Source of the DNA: G020353115 sp964389685
GTDB taxonomy: Bacteria > Bacteroidota > Bacteroidia > Bacteroidales > VadinHA17
Reading direction: 5' to 3'
NCBI GenBank assembly: GCA_964389685.1
Contig: CAYMFM010000011.1
Location: 14,327 to 78,326 of the forward strand
DNA length: 64,000 nucleotides
Shown: in pieces, positions 34,570 through 42,974 of the stretch
Numbering within the stretch: position 1 is the first letter of the stretch
Layout: each line of letters begins with the position of its first letter
Position numbers and translations under genes: made by a program
The notes under the pieces: generated by a model
What the model was told of the DNA's origin: nothing
Seen by the model: the letters and a program-made list of their open reading frames with translations, nothing else
Databases searched by the model: none

Positions 34570-36078
34570 TCACTCGATCTCTGTCAGGAGAATCACACCC
34601 ATATCAGTAAATATAAGATTAAGACCTTGATCTAGATTTACATTACTCAATTCCTGCTGCGGAATTGGAAACCCTAATGAATCTTTTGGCATTTCACCTT
34701 TAAAATAAACATACTTATTAAATGTTCTGCTTGTATTATCTTCCTTTACCTTTAAAGCAACATTCTTAAAATCAGGATTCTGATTAACAATAATAATCGA
34801 ATATTTGCCATTGATCATACCGGCTGCTGAATAAATGCCAGTTTTATCAGGAACGGATACCTTTAAAATTTGCAATCCGGTAGGGAAGTATTTGCAAAGA
34901 AGTGTCCATGCATATGCCCATGGTCTGACCCTTTCCAACTCAGGTTCATTGCTGTATTCTTCACCCATGATATCCCAGAATCCCCACCTTTTGAGTTGAA
35001 TACCTTCATCATCCTGTGTATGCATGGCATCATCCACATCCCAGGCTATGACCCCGAGGATCCCGGCATTCATAGCCTGTACAGTAACATTGGCCATATA
35101 TACTCCATTCTCCCATTGAAAGACCACTTTGGAATGATCCTGACCTGTATTTGGGACAGTTTCATTCAGACCCTGGATCTTAAAGTTACATTCTCCAAGG
35201 AAAAATCCATCGAAATCCGGATCATTCTCCTTAAGCTCATTGATCTGCTCATGCACATCTTTGGCATAATCTGTATATGGCTCGGGTATTGATTCCATAT
35301 AGTGATGTTCATCATAGATATCAGCAAATTCCGCAATCCTTCTTATCTGCTCCGGATTTATATCTCTTACATTCTCAAAATGTCCCCAGCTGCAATCCAA
35401 CTTTATTTCATCACGTAATCCTCTTCTAACCAACTCATTGTTTAGCAGCTCAAAACCATGAATATACTTATCAAAATCTCCTTCTGAGAAAGAATCTTTA
35501 AGGTATGCTTCATTTTCAATATCATAATATTTTATACAGTTATAATTTTTAATCCTCAAGAGATAATGAAGGTGGTCGGCAATCATTTTTGCCCATGTTT
35601 CATTATAGTTATCCCATATATTTATCCATTTTCCACCACTCTTACCGTCTGTTTTATGCGATCTAGGTACCCACTCCCCGAATAGCACTGTAATATCGTT
35701 ATCCTGGCAAAAATCAAGGATCCGGTAAAGCCACTTCTGTTCTTCATTTTCAAAATCCAAAATTGGTTCTCCATTCTTATCCAATCCGTTGAAATATCGC
35801 CAACCTGTATGGATCATAATTCTCATAAATTGGGGATGCATGGCAAGTAGTCTTTTCTCAACCAAGTGGTAATCTTCTTCAGAAATAGGACCATATGTAA
35901 AACCCTTTGCTTCGTTTTTAGTATCGCAATGCGGATACGCTGCCCATTGAGCTCCATTGCCAATAAAACGGTCGGTTATTGTACTATCCGGATTAACTAT
36001 AATCTCAACTGACTGCGAATTTACTCTCGATAATGAAAAAATCAGGATCAGGTACAAAGGGATACTGTATTTATTCAT
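34570..36078 (-). CDS. Secreted clan GH-A glycoside hydrolase
   Basis: 502 residues with signal peptide (IPLYLILIFSLSRVNSQ). The TIM-barrel pattern shows ITDRFIGNGAQWAAYPHCD at the start, FMRIMIHTGWRYF, a likely acid/base glutamate in YYDIENEAYL and a likely nucleophile in GFFLGECNFK, with a C-terminal beta-sandwich (YSIIIVNQNPDFKNVALKV). It resembles GH39/GH30-type enzymes but I cannot fix the family. It is convergent with the sulfatase gene and probably belongs to the same utilisation locus. Confidence 0.8.
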   Translation of the reverse strand: MNKYSIPLYLILIFSLSRVNSQSVEIIVNPDSTITDRFIGNGAQWAAYPHCDTKNEAKGFTYGPISEEDYHLVEKRLLAMHPQFMRIMIHTGWRYFNGLDKNGEPILDFENEEQKWLYRILDFCQDNDITVLFGEWVPRSHKTDGKSGGKWINIWDNYNETWAKMIADHLHYLLRIKNYNCIKYYDIENEAYLKDSFSEGDFDKYIHGFELLNNELVRRGLRDEIKLDCSWGHFENVRDINPEQIRRIAEFADIYDEHHYMESIPEPYTDYAKDVHEQINELKENDPDFDGFFLGECNFKIQGLNETVPNTGQDHSKVVFQWENGVYMANVTVQAMNAGILGVIAWDVDDAMHTQDDEGIQLKRWGFWDIMGEEYSNEPELERVRPWAYAWTLLCKYFPTGLQILKVSVPDKTGIYSAAGMINGKYSIIIVNQNPDFKNVALKVKEDNTSRTFNKYVYFKGEMPKDSLGFPIPQQELSNVNLDQGLNLIFTDMGVILLTEIE

Positions 36079-36214
36079 GGTAATTCATTTAAATAATAGG
36101 CTGGTACTTATATGCTGGGACTGCCTTTTAGGTTCCGAGACATCGTATGAGAAAATCTCAATAGTCACATTAGTATGAAAGGCGTGGGACATTAATAATT
36201 CAGTTAAAACAGTT

Positions 36215-36325
36215 ATGAGTAAAAGTAGCAAAAAAAGTAAACGGATTGAGACATTCGTAATAGTACATGAGGATGCAGCAGGTATTGATGTATCTGACAA
36301 GTTCTATTGGTCATTGGCCTCCCGT
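36215..36325 (+). pseudogene. IS110-family transposase N-terminal fragment
   Basis: The frame from ATG 36215 encodes SKKSKRIETFVIVHEDAAGIDVSDK, the N-terminal DEDD-domain start of IS110 transposases (..AAGIDVS..). The similarity fades after about residue 30 and the rest of the transposase is absent; the open frame then runs into the neighbouring gene on the other strand. It marks past IS activity at the right end of the polysaccharide locus. Confidence 0.6.
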
Positions 36326-36375
36326 GGATGGAGTTCTAAGGTTCTAAACAATGTAATTGGGGTGGAGCCGCTTGA

Positions 36376-37098
36376 TCATACCAGCAACTCTTTCAAAGGC
36401 CTTTCTTCGGCTTTTTCCCAAAACTCCGTAAAATTTGAATCCAGTGAATGCACAACCGACTCGTTGTATGTCTGAAAGGCCATCAACGATTTACCATCCT
36501 TTTTCACCATCTGTCTAATATAAAAGATTGCAATTTCACGACCACTCAATTCCAAAAGATAGTACGAAAGCGAAGGGAATGTTGTTTTTCTAACCACACG
36601 GACCTTGACCTTGCCATCCAGAGGGGTTCCTTCGTTTTTCATGTATTGCAGAAATTCCTTTAGCCGCAAAAAACGTTTGTTAAATTCCTCCCTGTCTTCC
36701 TTGCAATTGCCTTCAAACAGGAGAAATTCATAGGTGACATCATGCTTCTTTATATTCTGCATGTTCATTTCACCCAGTTCCCGTATTGCTAATCCATAGG
36801 GTGCGTTATACCATTTGAATACAAAACCATGACCCTTTCCCCAGGCTTTTGGATCTTTTGGCTCGATTTCAAAAAGCGCTTTTTTCGGCATTCTGCGCTC
36901 TTTGAACTCTTTGGTAAAGCCGAAAGTTACAATCAGTAAGACCAACAACAGGAAGGTGCCAACCAGTGCAAATAGCCACCAACTTTCGTTTTGTGATTCG
37001 ATGAGTTTCGCAAGTAATTTATAGGCAAAGAAAACCAGTATCGTGCTGACTCCAATGGCACCGTATTCCAGGAATTTTAAAATGGTATCGAGTTTCAT
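36376..37098 (-). CDS. Two-pass membrane protein, unknown
   Basis: 240 residues. Two membrane segments lie in the first 65 (ILKFLEYGAIGVSTILVFFAYKLL and WWLFALVGTFLLLVLLIVTFGF), then a cytoplasmic domain of about 170 residues: FEIEPKDPKAWGKGHGFVFKWYNAPYGLAIRELGEMNMQ, FLLFEGNCKEDREEFNKRFLRLKEFLQYM, KVRVVRKTTFPSLSYYLLELSGREIAIFYIRQM. No family recognised. It is the distal gene of a minus-strand cluster of membrane and peptidase-like genes between 36.4 and 45.1 kb. Confidence 0.7.
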   Translation of the reverse strand: MKLDTILKFLEYGAIGVSTILVFFAYKLLAKLIESQNESWWLFALVGTFLLLVLLIVTFGFTKEFKERRMPKKALFEIEPKDPKAWGKGHGFVFKWYNAPYGLAIRELGEMNMQNIKKHDVTYEFLLFEGNCKEDREEFNKRFLRLKEFLQYMKNEGTPLDGKVKVRVVRKTTFPSLSYYLLELSGREIAIFYIRQMVKKDGKSLMAFQTYNESVVHSLDSNFTEFWEKAEERPLKELLV

Positions 37099-37769
37099 GT
37101 CGGTTATATCTTATGTTGTGTGTGCATTTTCAGGAAACATCCTGGTATCAACCATAAAATTTTTATTCTGTAATAAATAATCATAAAGATTAACTAAAAA
37201 TATCATTTCACATCAAATGATAAAATCAAACAGGAGGATCGAGGGTTCCGGTTAGAAACTGCTGCCCGTTTTAGCGATGCCCTCTTAGTACCTCCTTGTG
37301 ATCCGGCAGAATATTGTCACTCATGGAGAAATTTGAAGCAATCCAGCGCTTAAAATTAGGATGATTTGGGGGATTGCACCTCGGAGAAAAAATGAGCATG
37401 CCTCAGCGCATCGGGTGCAGCTATTCCTTTCGCCCTAATACCGTTGCATACTCCACATCCTTTGCATTTTGAATCCGCAAGGTGGTTGCCCGGTTTTATT
37501 CGAATAACCCGGTTTATTCGATCTGCAATTTTCAATGAACGTCTTGACTGAAATGATCTTAATTTACCACAAGAATTGCTCTTTATTCACCTAGGATGGC
37601 TTTTAAAAATTGATGGTCAGCGCCATGTTTTCGATCAGGGAACAAAGGGCAAGAATAATCCGCCGTGGAAAACAAAAGAAATGGCTACAGCATACCACCT
37701 GTCGAGATGAATCATGCAAAAAGTTCAATCCCGGTATCAATCCCAGGGAAAGAAGCGTACTGATTATAC
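37099..37769. other. Intergenic region with possible coding remnants
   Basis: No complete gene. On the plus strand a short in-frame stretch near 37608-37710 reads DGQRHVFDQGTKGKNNPPWK before a stop, which looks like a decayed coding fragment, but no family is recognisable. Confidence 0.35.
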
Positions 37770-37937
37770 CTATCCTCTGTATCCGTTTCTGCGGGCATTT
37801 TCAACATACGCAGCCCGGGAGGAATAACCTTCTGTGGAAGCTCCTACAATCCTGCCATTTGGAGCTATTCTTCTCCATCGCCACTGGTCTGCTGCATCCT
37901 TATAGAACTCCCATTTGTCACTTTGTTTTGCACTCAT
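37770..37937 (-). CDS. DUF1508 (YegP-like) small protein
   Basis: 55 residues, ATG at 37935-37937, stop TAG at 37770. The product SDKWEFYKDAADQWRWRRIAP ... GASTEGYSSRAAYVENARRNGY matches the single-unit DUF1508 domain (W.FY.D..G.WRWR....NG..I..S.EGY..), which usually appears as one or two units in small cytosolic proteins of unknown role. Complete and intact. Confidence 0.85.
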   Translation of the reverse strand: MSAKQSDKWEFYKDAADQWRWRRIAPNGRIVGASTEGYSSRAAYVENARRNGYRG

Positions 37938-38034
37938 AACGGTTTTGTCTTAAATGGCATGAAAACATTCTTATTAACGATAAACCCAACTCAATATAAA
38001 ATCAAGCATTCCGGAGTCCTGTTTTGTTCTCGTC

Positions 38035-38415
38035 TTATCCTCTTGCTTTTAATAAAACCACAGCTATCATTGAAACCGACACTAGAAAAAACAGGACAAT
38101 CGTAATTATGCGACCCACTGTGATCCACTTCCATGCATAGGAAAGAAGTCGTTTATCATCTTTTTCTTCAGATAGGGTCTTATCCGTCTCAAGGATTCGC
38201 AGGGCTATCCTGTTGCACGATATAACACCACCAATAAATAACAGGTGAATTGCAGTAATCGTTACATAAACTGGGATACATACCTTTGGAATGATCTCTC
38301 TAAAGGTGGTGTCTCGGAAAGCAAAAACAAAAGCAATCCCCTGAAGTGCGGCAAAACCGGTTATCCCATTGGCTAAATCCCAAACTTTCCACACCATCTG
38401 AACAGTATTTTTCAT
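38035..38415 (-). CDS. Small multi-pass membrane protein, unknown
   Basis: 126 residues with about four hydrophobic segments: GITGFAALQGIAFVFAF, VCIPVYVTITAIHLLFIGGVI and WITVGRIITIVLFFLVSVSMIAVVLL, separated by a charged loop (LETDKTLSEEKDDKRLL). No recognised family. It lies 50 bases downstream of the frameshifted 190-aa gene and is probably co-transcribed. Confidence 0.65.
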   Translation of the reverse strand: MKNTVQMVWKVWDLANGITGFAALQGIAFVFAFRDTTFREIIPKVCIPVYVTITAIHLLFIGGVISCNRIALRILETDKTLSEEKDDKRLLSYAWKWITVGRIITIVLFFLVSVSMIAVVLLKARG

Positions 38416-38465
38416 TTCAGATCAAATTAGTTAATTTTTCAGGCCTATCCTGGGTGCTGAGGCGA

Positions 38466-39037
38466 TTACTCATCCACCGACCAGCTGTAGACCAGATCTG
38501 CATCCCCGGTAAATTGTTTCTCCCGGTCAATTTCCGTTTGCTCTTCAAACTCATCTCCAAAACGTTCAAACGCACTTAAAAACCCGAAGTCCTTATCCGG
38601 TATTTTTTCCAGTATCTTACCAATCAACGGGACTGCTTTTCTGGCAATAATCAACCAGGGAGTTGTCCCTGTTCCAACAATATCGGTAACCAATCCAAAT
38701 ACTTCACCACCGATACCCTTTTCGATATCCTTAAGAATTTCTCCTACTTCCCGGGTAGATTTCTTGGTATGTCTTAAATAAACATGAACATTAAGTTCCC
38801 GGTCTTCTGGTATTTCCCTGCTTAAAATAAACAGACCCTCTGAACCTTTCTGTTCAGTATCAAAAAAGTACTGGTTATTATGCCGGCTACTTAGTTTGAA
38901 GTAGGGAGTGGGCAGCGAGGTTACAATCATTTTCTCAGGTTCATCAGGATGCTCTGCCACAATTACAAAATAGAGCTTCCATGTTTTTTTGGACGGTGGA
39001 TTTTAACTCCGTCAATTTCCAATCTAACTTTTGTCAT
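38466..39037 (-). CDS. Unknown protein read through a -1 frameshift at an A7 run
   Basis: The ATG at 39037 opens an 18-codon frame (MTKVRLEIDGVKIHRPKK) that reaches seven A residues (38990-38984), then closes after six more codons. Slipping one base back at A_AAA_AAA continues as TWKLYFVIVAEHPDEPEKMIV and so on to 38466, giving about 190 residues. The downstream frame alone (164 aa) would start at a non-conserved-looking internal codon. The product is soluble: a strand-rich start, FILSREIPEDRELNVHVYLRHTKKSTREVGEILKDIEKGI and an acidic tail. No family recognised. Either programmed slippage, a mutation, or a homopolymer error. Confidence 0.6.
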
Positions 39038-39048
39038 TTTCTTATTTT

Positions 39049-39621
39049 TTATTTGTTTTTCCAAATTGAACTCAAAGGATAGATCACAACATACTTATCC
39101 TGGTTATCTTGTATGAAATCCCAAATATCATCCGGTTGAGCTGCCCCGGGTTCTACCCCGAAATGCTTATCCGCCTTTGAAAAGGCATGGGCAACCAACC
39201 ACGAACAGATGGGATACTTGTTGTTTCTAAAAAGTCTGCGGAAGAAATAAACACCAAATAAGGACCAATCCAACAAATGTGCAAGGATCTTAAAATACCC
39301 ATATGTTTTACCTACCTGTTCCAGTGCCTCATTAACAATGATATTGATTTCTTCCTCCGTGAGGTTAACCGGCCGGTATATGGCAACCGAACTCCGACTT
39401 GGAGGTCCGTATTGTTTCCATAATTTGTGATAGCAGACTTTCTTTAACGCTTCGACTATACAGCAGGTTGTCAGTGAGCCTTCTTTAACCACAACTCCAA
39501 CATGATTTACCTTGGTTCTCTTTTCTCCTACTCTCCGTGTAAAAAACCGTATGGCTGAAGCTAGGAAGCCTTTTCCGCGTGTAAGGACGACATCTCCCGG
39601 TTTTATTTCAACAGGTTCCAT
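39049..39621 (-). CDS. Permuted papain-like (YiiX/NlpC-P60-type) protein
   Basis: 190 residues. The pattern of the circularly permuted papain-like fold is visible: IKPGDVVLTRGKGFLASAIRFFTRR at the N-terminus, the histidine in VNHVGVVVKEG, a long middle segment, and the cysteine in YPICSWLVAHAF. Such proteins are cysteine hydrolases acting on peptides, amides or acyl chains. There is no signal peptide. It precedes the frameshifted gene by 11 bases. A second member of the fold is at 41675. Confidence 0.75.
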   Translation of the reverse strand: MEPVEIKPGDVVLTRGKGFLASAIRFFTRRVGEKRTKVNHVGVVVKEGSLTTCCIVEALKKVCYHKLWKQYGPPSRSSVAIYRPVNLTEEEINIIVNEALEQVGKTYGYFKILAHLLDWSLFGVYFFRRLFRNNKYPICSWLVAHAFSKADKHFGVEPGAAQPDDIWDFIQDNQDKYVVIYPLSSIWKNK

Positions 39622-39645
39622 TTTCTCTCAATGTTGTTAGTTCGC

Positions 39646-39828
39646 CTACCAGATCCGATCTTCAAATTCCGGATGATCAATGAAGGGATTCCTGTTGCCC
39701 TGGTACTTGGAATAGATCAAATCATTCCTTCTTCGCTCCCAGTTGTCAACGGGATCTTGCTGATGCCATCTTAACAAGGAGCTCAATTTGCTCCGGGATG
39801 AGGTACTCACCTTCACAAGAATTTGCAT
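39646..39828 (-). pseudogene. C-terminal fragment of endonuclease I (EndA-like)
   Basis: 60 codons, of which about 42 read LLRWHQQDPVDNWERRRNDLIYSKYQGNRNPFIDHPEFEDRIW, the characteristic C-terminus of bacterial endonuclease I (Endonuclease_1 family), including the NPFIDHPE metal-site segment. The N-terminal three quarters are missing, so no active enzyme is expected. It sits immediately downstream of the outer-membrane protein gene. Confidence 0.8.
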
Positions 39829-39836
39829 AGTGAAAA

Positions 39837-40991
39837 CTACAGATTGAATTTCTCCGGGATCTGAAACCTCAAGTCAAAATTGACGAATAAATCGCTTGAA
39901 TTTGATTTATTAAATAAATTATTATAATCATAACCAGCATTAAGGTTAATCCATAATCCATCCATGAGATTAATTTCAGCCCCTAAATTTATTAATGCAT
40001 TGTTAGTACTATTTGAATCCTGATAGTAATATTGTCCTTCTATGAATCCCTTTATTCTATTTGTTCCACAATAAAACCTTGAAGCAATTGTTAGTTTATT
40101 TAAAGAAAAGGATTTGGTCGTACCTAAATCAACTATAAGGCTATCAAAACTCGAATAATGATAATTAAATCCGATAAGGATCTGTCCCCATTTTTTAACA
40201 GGTAACGCATATGTTCCCCATAGCCCAAATGAATTGAACTTTATGTTTTTAGCAAGACTATCTGGCGATTCATTTAAGATTGCTACTGCTATATCTAGTT
40301 TTTGTTTATTCCAATTTTCATTCTTATAATCTTCTTTTAATTTCTTTAATCGTTTATCATATAGTAGATCTTGATACTTTTCTAAGTTCTCAAGAATATA
40401 CATTTCTGTATTTCTCGCTACCACAGTATCCGTGGCATAGTCGTAGATACTTTTCCCAATAGAGTTTAAATATTCTATTTTTAATATGTTTTCTAATTCA
40501 GTCTTTTCAGCTGTAAGTTTAATTACTTCATTTATAAAATTTCTGTCAGATTTTTGATCTCCATTATCTATTAAAGTGATACGTGCACCTAGAGCCAACT
40601 TATTATTTGTGGTTGTGTCATCACTTATGGTTTGACTTCCTAATGATAACCTTAGACTATGCCAGATCTTTTTCTTTTCATATTCATCCAATGTAATGCT
40701 GTTTGATTTTGCTAGTAATATCGGTGCTACTTCCAATGCAAATGATTGAGGCAGTACAATAGATTTACCCTTAATAAAATTTGATGTTACAACCGATAAA
40801 TCGGTTACAGTTGATGGCCTAAGAATATCACTTGGATTTATACCAAGTATTTTAAACGCAGGTTGATCAGGGACTGCAAAATCTAATCTATAGTATTTAG
40901 CTAAAGTTGCATTATCACTTGTTCCCTGTGAAATACTCTTGATAACAAAAAGGGCAAATGCAACCAAGGTGAATACTAATCTTTTCATCAT
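39837..40991 (-). CDS. Predicted outer-membrane beta-barrel protein
   Basis: 384 residues with signal peptide (VFTLVAFALFVIKSISQG). The N-terminal third is strand-like, residues about 150-250 form a helical or coiled region (FINEVIKLTAEKTELENILKIEYLN ... LEKYQDLLYDKRLKKLKEDYKNENWNKQ), and the C-terminal part shows amphipathic strands (FNSFGLWGTYALPV, ILIGFNYHYSSFDSL, LTIASRFYCGTNRIKGFIEGQYYY, INLGAEINLMDGLWINLNAGYDYN) typical of a barrel. Function unknown. It follows the 125-aa gene by six bases. Confidence 0.7.
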   Translation of the reverse strand: MMKRLVFTLVAFALFVIKSISQGTSDNATLAKYYRLDFAVPDQPAFKILGINPSDILRPSTVTDLSVVTSNFIKGKSIVLPQSFALEVAPILLAKSNSITLDEYEKKKIWHSLRLSLGSQTISDDTTTNNKLALGARITLIDNGDQKSDRNFINEVIKLTAEKTELENILKIEYLNSIGKSIYDYATDTVVARNTEMYILENLEKYQDLLYDKRLKKLKEDYKNENWNKQKLDIAVAILNESPDSLAKNIKFNSFGLWGTYALPVKKWGQILIGFNYHYSSFDSLIVDLGTTKSFSLNKLTIASRFYCGTNRIKGFIEGQYYYQDSNSTNNALINLGAEINLMDGLWINLNAGYDYNNLFNKSNSSDLFVNFDLRFQIPEKFNL

Positions 40992-40997
40992 AAATAT

Positions 40998-41375
40998 TTA
41001 TTTTTCTATGATTAGAAAGAGCTGAGAAACTTGGGTCTCACCAGTTATTTTTCCGGCATCAATTACCTCGTCTAATTTCTGATCACCCTGGTATAATTCA
41101 ACTCTAATTTCAAAGTTTTTATAGTTTTCTGGATCAAGCCCAACAAAATTGATCCTTACATCAATTAATCTACCAATATTTGAATTAACAGGCATTGGTA
41201 ATGGATAACTATCATCATAAGGATTTTGGTTATTACCCTTGTGACGTTCTAAAACTTGATTACTTTGTGCTTCGAAGAGTAAATATTCATAAGAAGCGAC
41301 AATTAATCCATTAAAAACAATATCAATCTTTAATCTAGGACCATTCGGATCGATTTTAACTTTTTTCGCTTTCAT
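40998..41375 (-). CDS. Small soluble beta-rich protein, unknown
   Basis: 125 residues without signal peptide: LKIDIVFNGLIVASYEYLLFEAQSNQVLERHKGNNQNPYDDSYPLP then LIDVRINFVGLDPENYKNFEIRVELYQGDQKLDEV and a final strand VSQLFLIIEK. It looks like a beta-sandwich with a Pro/Asn-rich loop. No family recognised. First gene of the unit containing the outer-membrane protein; IS-end remnants lie just upstream at 41438-41597. Confidence 0.6.
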   Translation of the reverse strand: MKAKKVKIDPNGPRLKIDIVFNGLIVASYEYLLFEAQSNQVLERHKGNNQNPYDDSYPLPMPVNSNIGRLIDVRINFVGLDPENYKNFEIRVELYQGDQKLDEVIDAGKITGETQVSQLFLIIEK

Positions 41376-41437
41376 ATTATTTGATTTGACTTATCATATC
41401 TACATATTGGCCTATTGCAAATTCATGTCATATTATA

Positions 41438-41597
41438 CACCCTATTCCGGTTTATTGTGAGCAGTCTGATTGTAATTAAATTTCATAATCGTTTTGAACT
41501 TATATGGTGATGCTTAGTTTCCGGTTTTAGGTGCTCATTTATTTCCTGAATAATGTGCTCATTTTTCTCAGGGAATATTTGCTCAGTTTGTTCGGAT
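41438..41597. repeat. Remnant of an IS21-type terminal region (copy 2)
   Basis: TTGTGAGCAGTCTG, TTGTAATTAAATTT, ATAATCGTTTTG, TTTCCGGTTTTAGGTGCTCA and further GTGCTCA/TGCTCA words align closely with the complement of 63514-63684 and less closely with 17292-17490. No transposase gene accompanies it. Confidence 0.65.
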
Positions 41598-41674
41598 TTT
41601 GCATTTTGGCTTATAATCATACGTTAGCAGAAAACTTCCCTTCAATAAAAGGATCGCAAGCTAATCAGTCTCTG

Positions 41675-42364
41675 CTACTTCACTTCCGGGTGGTTCAGGT
41701 CTTCCTGGGCTTTCTTCTTTGTATATTGAGCCAGATTTTCCACCTTGACAATATATGCTTCGTTAAGATCTACATCCAGAGGATTTGTGGCTGCTGGATT
41801 CTTAAAGGTGTCAGCCCTGACCTTATTGGCCCATGTAGCGCATGCCTCAGAACAGTAGAGTCTTTTTTCAGCCCGTTTCCCTTTAGGCCCGATCCATCGG
41901 CCCGATAGGACCAAAATGATCTGATAGAAAAAATTCATAATATCATACCGGGTCGGAACAAGGGCAGAGGCTATGGCAGTTTTGGAGATCAGCTCTTTTT
42001 CGGTTTTATCATACGCATCCGCTGGTGAAAGAATCTTGATCCTTCCATGATCTTTTACCGAATAAGCCTTTTCAAAGGGCTGAATGGTAATCCCCTCCCT
42101 CAAGGCCTCTGCCACATACGGGTTGCCCCAGATATCAATGAAGGTAAACGCATGGGTATAGATATCATCTGCCGGATATCCTTTCCGTTTATTGTATTTC
42201 CTCATAAAATACCGGATACCCGAAGAGATCCAGGTCATGGGTTCCCACAGTTTAAACCTCTTACCTTTGATTAAACCAATATCGCCAGGCACGGGCCAGA
42301 GCGAATCATACGTAATCTCCCTTTTCATTGGTTTTTCATCCTTTATTTCCTTACTTGCCTTCAT
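41675..42364 (-). CDS. Permuted papain-like (YiiX-type) protein, second copy
   Basis: 229 residues. PVPGDIGLIKGKRFKLWEPMTWISSGIRYFMRKYNKRKG is followed by the histidine in IYTHAFTFIDIWGNPYVAEALREGI and, after a helical region, the cysteine in KRLYCSEACATWANKVRAD, the order expected for the permuted fold. An Arg/Lys-rich C-terminal tail follows. It is not closely similar to the gene at 39049, so they are paralogues of a fold rather than recent duplicates. It overlaps the next upstream gene by 14 bases. Confidence 0.75.
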   Translation of the reverse strand: MKASKEIKDEKPMKREITYDSLWPVPGDIGLIKGKRFKLWEPMTWISSGIRYFMRKYNKRKGYPADDIYTHAFTFIDIWGNPYVAEALREGITIQPFEKAYSVKDHGRIKILSPADAYDKTEKELISKTAIASALVPTRYDIMNFFYQIILVLSGRWIGPKGKRAEKRLYCSEACATWANKVRADTFKNPAATNPLDVDLNEAYIVKVENLAQYTKKKAQEDLNHPEVK

Positions 42365-42929
42365 GACCTATTTCCTTATTATGTAAAGAAATCCCAATGA
42401 TTAAAAACTGAAGGATGAGCAAAACGATAACAAGACATACTAACAAAATCAATGAAATGTATGTAAACAGAACCTTCAATAGTACGCCCGTGGCAAAACC
42501 ATTTACCAGGCAAATCACGATTAACAAAATGATATGGGAACTGCTCAGGGAAAGAAACTTGGGTTCGTTTGGATCGGTATAGTAACGGGTGTCATCCGTG
42601 ATATCATCCTTGATATCATCCTTGATTTCATCCTGGTAATTTTTTCGGATTTGATTGATAAAACGAGCGGTCTTGACATAGTAGAACCTTATCTCAACTA
42701 CATACCATTCAAAAAACAAACCCAGGATGATGGATACCGAAAGGATGAAAATTACAAGCGGTAACAAATTGGTATGATTCGGTATTTTCAGTATGGTGAT
42801 CGACGATCCCAGAATGGTAGTGTAAATCGTAATCATGAATTTGAACATACTCTGAATCTGGATATCATAATGCCGGATCTGATTATTACCCTGGGCAAAA
42901 TCGGTGTTAAGAAATTGTATCGCATCCAT
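42351..42929 (-). CDS. Four-pass membrane protein, unknown
   Basis: 192 residues. Hydrophobic pairs lie at residues about 28-75 (MFKFMITIYTTILGSSITIL, LLPLVIFILSVSIILGLFF) and 130-180 (HIILLIVICLVNGFATGVLLKVLFTYISLILLVCLVIVLLILQFLI). Between them is an acidic loop with a repeated DEIKDDIKDDITDD unit. The topology (two TM, charged loop, two TM) recalls small membrane proteins of unknown role near conflict genes. It shares a 14-base overlap with the YiiX-like gene. Confidence 0.65.
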   Translation of the reverse strand: MDAIQFLNTDFAQGNNQIRHYDIQIQSMFKFMITIYTTILGSSITILKIPNHTNLLPLVIFILSVSIILGLFFEWYVVEIRFYYVKTARFINQIRKNYQDEIKDDIKDDITDDTRYYTDPNEPKFLSLSSSHIILLIVICLVNGFATGVLLKVLFTYISLILLVCLVIVLLILQFLIIGISLHNKEIGHEGK

Positions 42930-42974
42930 GGCCTTTTGCCATTTTAGTTGCTAAATTCTATTTAAAACTTTTCA

